Assembly (NCBI RefSeq): GCF_000473145.1
Contig: NZ_KI421500.1
Span: 992,225-1,056,224 of the forward strand
DNA: 64,000 nt
From: Leisingera daeponensis DSM 23529
Lineage (GTDB): Bacteria; Pseudomonadota; Alphaproteobacteria; Rhodobacterales; Rhodobacteraceae
Direction: 5' to 3'
The first letter of the stretch is position 1, and each line of letters begins with the position of its first letter. The position numbers and the translations under genes are program-made. The notes below the pieces were generated by a model, which was not told where the DNA came from, did no database searches, and saw only the letters and a list, made by a program, of their open reading frames with translations. Below are positions 59,163-64,000 of this stretch, piece after piece.

Positions 59163-59768
59163 TCAAGGGTTAAGTCGGAGAATTTCCCACTCTCCGGCGC
59201 TTTCCTTACGGCGCCACCGGAAGCGGTCATGCAGCCGGAATGCGCCATCTGCCCAGAATTCGATTTCCACCGGCGTCAGCCGGTAACCGCCCCAGAACGG
59301 CGGCCGCGGCGGGTTCGGGCCCTTGGCGGCCGTCACCTTTGCCACTTCCGCCATCAGGGCGCCGCGGCTGTCCAGCGGCTGCGACTGCTTCGAGGCCCAG
59401 GCGCCCAGTCGGCTCTTGAGCGAGCGGGACTTGTAGTATTCATCTGCCTGCGGGCCGTCCTCGCGGCTGATCGTGCCGCGCACGCGGATCTGGCGGCGCA
59501 GCGATTTCCAGTGCATCACAAAGGCCGCCTTGCCGGCCTGTTCCAGTTCCTGCGCCTTGGCGCTTTCGTAGTTGGTGTAAAACACAAAAGCGCCGTCCTC
59601 GATGTCCTTCAGCAGAACCATCCGGGTATTCGGCATCCCCGCGCTGTCGACCGTGGCCAGCGCAATGGCATTGGGATCATTGGCTTCGGTCTGCTCCGCC
59701 TCTGCCAGCCAGGCGCGGGCAATGGCAAACGGATCCTCGCCTGCAAAAATTCCAGATCGGTCAGACAT
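59163..59768 (-). CDS. pdxH: Pyridoxine/pyridoxamine 5'-phosphate oxidase
   Basis: FMN enzyme that makes pyridoxal 5'-phosphate. The 201-residue protein has [20 protein letters not shown] (FMN-binding), [36 protein letters not shown] and the C-terminal [20 protein letters not shown]. This is the complete PdxH set. The gene is divergent from fabI with a 135-base shared interval. Confidence 0.95.
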   Translation of the reverse strand: MSDRSGIFAGEDPFAIARAWLAEAEQTEANDPNAIALATVDSAGMPNTRMVLLKDIEDGAFVFYTNYESAKAQELEQAGKAAFVMHWKSLRRQIRVRGTISREDGPQADEYYKSRSLKSRLGAWASKQSQPLDSRGALMAEVAKVTAAKGPNPPRPPFWGGYRLTPVEIEFWADGAFRLHDRFRWRRKESAGEWEILRLNP

Positions 59769-59903
59769 TTCTGCACCTCTTCATGGGGTTTAGCTGCAAC
59801 CTATGCAGCTTCCTGCCCGGCGGCAAGGGCGTGAACCCTTGAAGCGGCCCGCCCGGCATACTAAACACCGTCTAATTCAAGAGATCACAGGCGGAGAACC
59901 TGC

Positions 59904-60707
59904 ATGTCTAGTCAACTGATGGCCGGTAAGCGCGGCCTCATCATGGGCCTGGCCAACGACAAATCCATTGCTTGGGGGATCGCCAAGGCCTGCGCCGATG
60001 CCGGCGCCGAGCTTGCCTTTTCCTATCAGGGCGAAGCGCTGAAGAAGCGTGTCGGCCCGCTGGCCGAACAGCTGGGCAGCGATATCGTCCTGCCGTGCGA
60101 TGTGTCGGACGAGGCCTCGATCGACGGCCTGTTCGCCGAGCTGGAAGCCAAATGGGGCAAGCTGGACTTCGTCGTTCACGCCATCGGCTTTTCCGACAAG
60201 AACGAGCTGCGCGGCCGCTATGTCGACACCAGCCGCGGCAATTTCCAGATGACCATGGACATCTCGGTCTTTTCCTTCACCGCGGTTGCGAAACGCGCCG
60301 AGAAGCTGATGAGCGAAGGCGGCTCGCTGCTGACCCTGACCTACTACGGTGCTGAGCAGGTTATGCCTCACTATAATGTGATGGGTGTGGCCAAGGCCGC
60401 GCTGGAGGCTTCGGTGAAATACCTGGCCGAGGATCTGGGCAAGGACGGCATCCGCGTCAACGCGATCTCTGCCGGCCCGATCAAGACCCTGGCTGCGTCT
60501 GGCATCGGCGATTTCCGCTACATCATGAAGTGGAACGAGTACAACTCGCCGCTGCGCCGCAATGTGACCATCGGCGATGTCGGCAACTCGGCGCTTTACC
60601 TGCTGTCCGACCTCAGCTCCGGCGTGACCGGCGAGAACCTGCACGTCGATGCCGGCTATCATGTGGTGGGCATGAAGGCGGTGGATGCACCGGACATTTC
60701 GAAGTAA
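59904..60707 (+). CDS. fabI: Enoyl-[acyl-carrier-protein] reductase (NADH)
   Basis: Last reduction of the fatty-acid elongation cycle. The 267-residue short-chain-dehydrogenase-type protein has [20 protein letters not shown] (NAD-binding) and the catalytic Tyr-x6-Lys within [38 protein letters not shown] is the FabI substrate loop. The ribosome site ggcggag precedes the ATG. The gpt-like gene follows after 71 bases. Confidence 0.95.
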   Translation: MSSQLMAGKRGLIMGLANDKSIAWGIAKACADAGAELAFSYQGEALKKRVGPLAEQLGSDIVLPCDVSDEASIDGLFAELEAKWGKLDFVVHAIGFSDKNELRGRYVDTSRGNFQMTMDISVFSFTAVAKRAEKLMSEGGSLLTLTYYGAEQVMPHYNVMGVAKAALEASVKYLAEDLGKDGIRVNAISAGPIKTLAASGIGDFRYIMKWNEYNSPLRRNVTIGDVGNSALYLLSDLSSGVTGENLHVDAGYHVVGMKAVDAPDISK

Positions 60708-60778
60708 AAACACATACCGGGCCCGGACAGCACACCGGGCGCCGGCAAGCTGACGCGATCTCGCGGGGAGCAAGAAAT

Positions 60779-61282
60779 ATGACTGACCGTTTGCCGCACG
60801 AAAAAGGCTTTCACATCAGCTGGGATCAAATCCACCGCGACAGCCGCGCGCTGGCCTGGCGCCTGGACGGGCAAGGCCCCGACGGCGGCGCATGGCGTGC
60901 CGTGGTGGCGATCACCCGCGGCGGCATGGCGCCGGCCATGATCGTCAGCCGCGAGCTGGACATCCGCACCGTCGACACCATCTCGGTGCGCTCCTATCAC
61001 CATCAGGCCCAGGGTGAGGCCGAGGTGCTGAAAGCCCCGGATGTGAGCCTGATGGGCGACGGCGAGGGCGTGCTGATCATCGACGACCTGGTCGACAGCG
61101 GCAAAACCCTGGAACTGGTCCGCGAGATGTACCCCAAGGCGCATTTCGCAACCGTCTATGCCAAGCCCAAGGGCCGCCCGATGGTGGACACCTTCATCAC
61201 CGAGGTGAGCCAGGACACCTGGATCTTCTTTCCGTGGGACATGGCGCTGCAGTATGTGGAGCCTTACCGCGGCAAGGACTGA
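60779..61282 (+). CDS. gpt: Xanthine/hypoxanthine phosphoribosyltransferase
   Basis: Purine salvage enzyme that joins PRPP to xanthine or guanine. The 167-residue protein shows [20 protein letters not shown] and the PRPP motif [17 protein letters not shown], with the E. coli Gpt layout ([15 protein letters not shown] near the N-terminus). The ATG at 60779 is preceded by cggggag; the long upstream frame is a shadow of fabI. A strong terminator follows. Confidence 0.92.
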   Translation: MTDRLPHEKGFHISWDQIHRDSRALAWRLDGQGPDGGAWRAVVAITRGGMAPAMIVSRELDIRTVDTISVRSYHHQAQGEAEVLKAPDVSLMGDGEGVLIIDDLVDSGKTLELVREMYPKAHFATVYAKPKGRPMVDTFITEVSQDTWIFFPWDMALQYVEPYRGKD

Positions 61283-61306
61283 TCCGGCCCCGGCAGAAAA
61301 ACCTGC

Positions 61307-61334
61307 AAAGGCGCGCGTCACAGCGCGCCTTTTT
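61307..61334 (+). terminator. Intrinsic terminator after gpt
   Basis: Perfect 10-bp stem aaaggcgcgc/gcgcgccttt with loop gtcaca and a T-run (61330-61334) ends the fabI-gpt stretch. Confidence 0.9.
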
Positions 61335-61450
61335 CTTTGGCCCTGCCCGCGCTGCCCGTTAGCGCTTGAGCTGTCTAGGCGGCCGTGCCAGACATAGGCC
61401 GGCGCCCGGTCCGGCGCGCCTGTCACCTCAGCCGCAGCCCGGAGCCGCTC

Positions 61451-62626
61451 ATGCCCCTGCCCCGCACCCAAGCCACCTTTGTCTCGCCCATCGTCGAATC
61501 GCGCCGCTGGGTGGCCGGGGCCGTGTTTCCGCCGGACCGCCCGCTGCTGAACGTGAGTCAGGCCGCCCCGGCCGAGGCCCCGCCCGAAGGGCTGCGGCAG
61601 GCGCTGGCCGATGCGGCGCTGAACGACGTCTCTGCCCACCTCTATGGCCCGGTGCTGGGCAATGAGCCGCTGCGCCGGGCGCTGGCACAGCAGATCTCCA
61701 GCCATTACCAGGCGCAGGTGCAGACAGAGCAGGTCGCCATCACCTCCGGCTGCAACCAGGCCTTTGCCGCCGCCATCGCCGCCCTCTGCGGTGAAGGGGA
61801 TGAGGTGATCCTTCCGGTGCCATGGTACTTCAATCATAAAATGTGGCTGGATATGGCGGGCGTCACTGCGGTGCCGCTGCACGTTGGCCAAGGAATGCTG
61901 CCGGACCTCGCGGCGGCCGAGGCGCTGATCACGGACCGCACCCGCGCCATCGTGCTGGTAACGCCCAACAATCCCTGCGGTGCCGAATACCCCGATGGCC
62001 TGGTGCAGGCCTTCTTCCGCCTTGCCCGCGACCGCGGCCTTGCGCTGATCGTGGATGAGACCTACCGCGATTTCGACAGCCGCTCGGGCGCGCCGCACGG
62101 GCTGTTTCAGCTGCCGCACTGGGACCAAACGCTGATCCATCTCTACTCCTTTTCCAAGGCCTACCGGCTGACCGGCCACCGGGTTGGCGCCATCGCAGCC
62201 TCTGCCGCGCGAATGTTCGAAATGGAGAAGTTTCTCGACACCGTCACAATCTGCCCCTCGCAGCTCGGCCAGGCCGGCGCGCTTTGGGGGATTGAACACC
62301 TGCAGGAGTGGCTCGCGGGCGAACGCCAGGAGATCCTGAACCGCCGCGCCGCGATCGAAGAGGGCTTCCCGGTGCTGGCCGCCAAAGGCTGGAAACTGCT
62401 CGGATGCGGCGCCTACTTTGCCTATGTGGAGCATCCCTTCGACAAGCCGTCCGAGGAGATCGCCAAGCTGCTGGTGGCACAGGCCTCGGTCCTGATGCTG
62501 CCCGGCTCGATGTTCATGCCGGCAGGCGACCCGGACGGCGCCCGCCAGTTCCGCATCGCCTTCGCCAATGTGGACCGGACGGGCATCCGCACTCTGTTTG
62601 ACCGCCTTGCGGCCTTTAACCCCTGA
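61451..62626 (+). CDS. PLP-dependent aminotransferase, class I/II fold
   Basis: A 391-residue aminotransferase. Motifs include VAITSGCNQAFAAAIAALCG, VTPNNPCGAEYPDG (Asn contacting PLP), LIVDETYRDFDSRSG (Asp-Tyr pair) and the PLP-lysine site LYSFSKAYRLTGHRVGAIA. The terminal arginine FRIAFANVD contacts the substrate carboxylate. I chose the ATG at 61451 with a ggag site; the longer upstream frame lacks one. Specific substrate is unknown: aspartate, aromatic or branched-chain acceptors are all possible. Confidence 0.88.
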   Translation: MPLPRTQATFVSPIVESRRWVAGAVFPPDRPLLNVSQAAPAEAPPEGLRQALADAALNDVSAHLYGPVLGNEPLRRALAQQISSHYQAQVQTEQVAITSGCNQAFAAAIAALCGEGDEVILPVPWYFNHKMWLDMAGVTAVPLHVGQGMLPDLAAAEALITDRTRAIVLVTPNNPCGAEYPDGLVQAFFRLARDRGLALIVDETYRDFDSRSGAPHGLFQLPHWDQTLIHLYSFSKAYRLTGHRVGAIAASAARMFEMEKFLDTVTICPSQLGQAGALWGIEHLQEWLAGERQEILNRRAAIEEGFPVLAAKGWKLLGCGAYFAYVEHPFDKPSEEIAKLLVAQASVLMLPGSMFMPAGDPDGARQFRIAFANVDRTGIRTLFDRLAAFNP

Positions 62627-62744
62627 TCATCCGGCAGTTTGATCCGCAACCGTCTTGCCCCTCTGCGGGCAGCCGCGTATTCAGTCAGCGGCATTTCCCG
62701 CTGCCAGGCAAACGCTTGCGCGGCAGAACACTAAAGAGGGCATC

Positions 62745-64000
62745 ATGGCCGCAGGCATGAAAAAGCTATCCAAAACCTTTGTCTGGATCCTGATGGGGAT
62801 GCTGATCGTCGGCCTTGCCGGATTTGGCGCGGTGAATTTCACCAGCTCCTCCTCCTCCGTTGCCCAGGTCGGCGATGAGGAAGTCAGCATCGGCAGCTAT
62901 GTGCGGGAACTGCAGCGTGAACAGCGCGCCTTGCAGGCCCAAACCGGCCAGGCGGTGACCATGGCGCAGATGAGCGCCTTTGGCATGGACCGGATGGTTC
63001 TGGGGCGGCTGATCTCCCTGGCGGCGCTGGATCACGAATCCAGGCAGCTGGGTCTGTCGATCGGCGATGACAACCTGATCGAGGAACTGTCGGCCATTGA
63101 CGCCTTTAAGAACGTCAGCGGCGGCTTTGACCGCGAGGCCTACCGGTTCGCCCTGCGCAATGCCGGCCTGACCGAGAAAGAATTCGAAGACGACCTGCGC
63201 CGCGAGGCGGCCCGCACCATGGTGCAGAAAGCGATGCTGTCCGGCACCAAGATGCCCGCAACCCTGACCGAGACACTGACCAGCTTCATCGGAGCGCGCC
63301 GCAGCTTCTCTTACGTGCAGCTCAATGCGGCCGATATTGCCCTGACCGCCGAGGCGCCGTCCGATGCGGACCTGCAAGCCTTCTACGAGGCCAATCAGGA
63401 CCAGTTCATGCTGCCGGAAACCAAGGTCATCACCTACGCGGCCCTGCGCCCCTCCACGCTGCTGGATGAGATCGAGGTGGACGAGGCCCAGCTCCAGCGC
63501 CTGTTCGAGGACCGTGCCGATCAGTACCAGGTGCCCGAACGCCGCCTGGTCGAACGCCTGGTCTTTGGCAGTGAGGACGCCGCAGCCAGCGCCAAGGCGC
63601 AGCTCGAAACCGGCGGCGCCACCTTTGAAAGCCTGGTCGAGGCCCGCGGCCTGACGCTGCAGGACACCGACATGGGTGACGTCGCCATGGGCGATCTCGG
63701 CGCCGCAGGCACTGAGGTGTTTGCAACCCAAGTCGGCGATGTGGCAGGCCCCCTGCCCTCCGACCTCGGCCCGGCGCTCTACCGCGTGAACGGCCGTCTG
63801 GAGGCGCAGATCACCACCTTCGAGGACGCCAAGCCGGAGCTGATCGAGGAGCTTGCCTCCGACCGCGCCCGCCGTCTGGTGGAGTCGCAGGCCGAGGATA
63901 TCGACGACATGCTCGCCGGCGGCGCCACGCTGGAGGAGCTGGCCACCGAAAGCGGCTTGGAGCTGGCCCAGATCAACTGGACCGAAGACACCAGCGACGG
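62745..64000 (+). CDS. PpiD/SurA-like periplasmic peptidyl-prolyl isomerase, N-terminal part (3' end outside window)
   Basis: A membrane-anchored folding factor. The frame begins MAAGMKKLSKTFVWILMGML, where the hydrophobic stretch (about residues 10-30) anchors the protein. A SurA-N-like helical domain follows (residues about 35-200, with LRNAGLTEKEFEDDLRREAA), then a degenerate parvulin-like domain (RRLVERLVFGSEDAAASAKA; VAGPLPSDLGPALYRVNG). The frame is open for 418 codons to the window edge, so the C-terminus is missing. The ATG at 62745 has a gaggg site. Confidence 0.85.
   Translation, partial: MAAGMKKLSKTFVWILMGMLIVGLAGFGAVNFTSSSSSVAQVGDEEVSIGSYVRELQREQRALQAQTGQAVTMAQMSAFGMDRMVLGRLISLAALDHESRQLGLSIGDDNLIEELSAIDAFKNVSGGFDREAYRFALRNAGLTEKEFEDDLRREAARTMVQKAMLSGTKMPATLTETLTSFIGARRSFSYVQLNAADIALTAEAPSDADLQAFYEANQDQFMLPETKVITYAALRPSTLLDEIEVDEAQLQRLFEDRADQYQVPERRLVERLVFGSEDAAASAKAQLETGGATFESLVEARGLTLQDTDMGDVAMGDLGAAGTEVFATQVGDVAGPLPSDLGPALYRVNGRLEAQITTFEDAKPELIEELASDRARRLVESQAEDIDDMLAGGATLEELATESGLELAQINWTEDTSD

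Noticed and set aside
60659..62434. Long minus-strand frame over gpt and the aminotransferase
   Set aside because: Shadow of two well-supported plus-strand genes; no recognisable domain and His/Gly/Arg-rich composition.

Overview
The window is a gene-dense, GC-rich piece of a chromosome from an alphaproteobacterium, most probably a marine Roseobacter-group member of the Rhodobacteraceae (Leisingera/Phaeobacter/Ruegeria-like). This is inferred from gene content and order: a class II B12-dependent ribonucleotide reductase (NrdJ), a MetH split into separate proteins next to metF, a ChpT-type histidine phosphotransferase, ornithine-lipid genes olsBA, a TAXI-type TRAP transporter, and an L21 with a C-terminal helix-hairpin-helix extension. 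No insertion sequence, prophage, integrase or CRISPR array was seen. Almost all of the sequence is ordinary core chromosome.

Layout. 1-8 kb: 3' end of cysS, cimA (citramalate synthase), a squalene/phytoene-synthase-like gene, an MFS transporter, a DNA glycosylase overlapping a carboxylesterase, a VOC protein, an RluE-type pseudouridine synthase and an HNH nuclease. 8-12 kb: a translationally coupled arginine/ornithine catabolic operon (arginase, CtlX-like hydrolase, ornithine cyclodeaminase) with a divergent Lrp-type regulator, then dsbB and a YqaA-type membrane protein. 12.9-16 kb: tRNA-Leu(CAA), a methylthioadenosine salvage pair (mtnA plus class II aldolase) and a frameshifted zinc metallopeptidase. 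16-25.5 kb: an RND efflux pair and a TRAP-TAXI transporter with a universal stress protein. 25.5-35 kb: an AttEFGH-like ABC exporter operon, a small K+ channel, a phospholipase-D-type cardiolipin synthase, a YihY-type membrane protein, and ppx/DUF2007-like/rlmE.

35-48 kb: a one-carbon operon (small 'virulence factor' family protein, metF, methyltetrahydrofolate:cobalamin methyltransferase), tRNA-Ser(CGA), a DUF2059 protein, the rplU-rpmA-GNAT-obgE-proB-proA cluster, chpT with a divergent DUF3553 gene, and olsBA. 47-53 kb: rpsB-tsf, an unexplained structured intergenic region, an aroQ-luxR pair, a serine hydrolase and tesB. 53-64 kb: nrdJ with a long upstream region carrying four TTAA elements at exact 11-bp spacing (tandem CtrA-type boxes), tRNA-Pro(TGG), a DUF192 protein, a double cold-shock-domain protein, pdxH, fabI, a gpt-like phosphoribosyltransferase, an aminotransferase and the 5' part of a ppiD-like gene.

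Themes that link genes: B12 dependence (NrdJ and split MetH), arginine/ornithine use (arginase to proline; OlsB), and CtrA signalling (chpT, plus the CtrA-like array ahead of nrdJ). The most novel observations are the periodic TTAA array, the LuxR protein overlapping aroQ with an apparently altered acyl-homoserine-lactone pocket, the structured gene-free stretch at 49.2-49.4 kb, and the perfect 19-bp hairpin after tesB.
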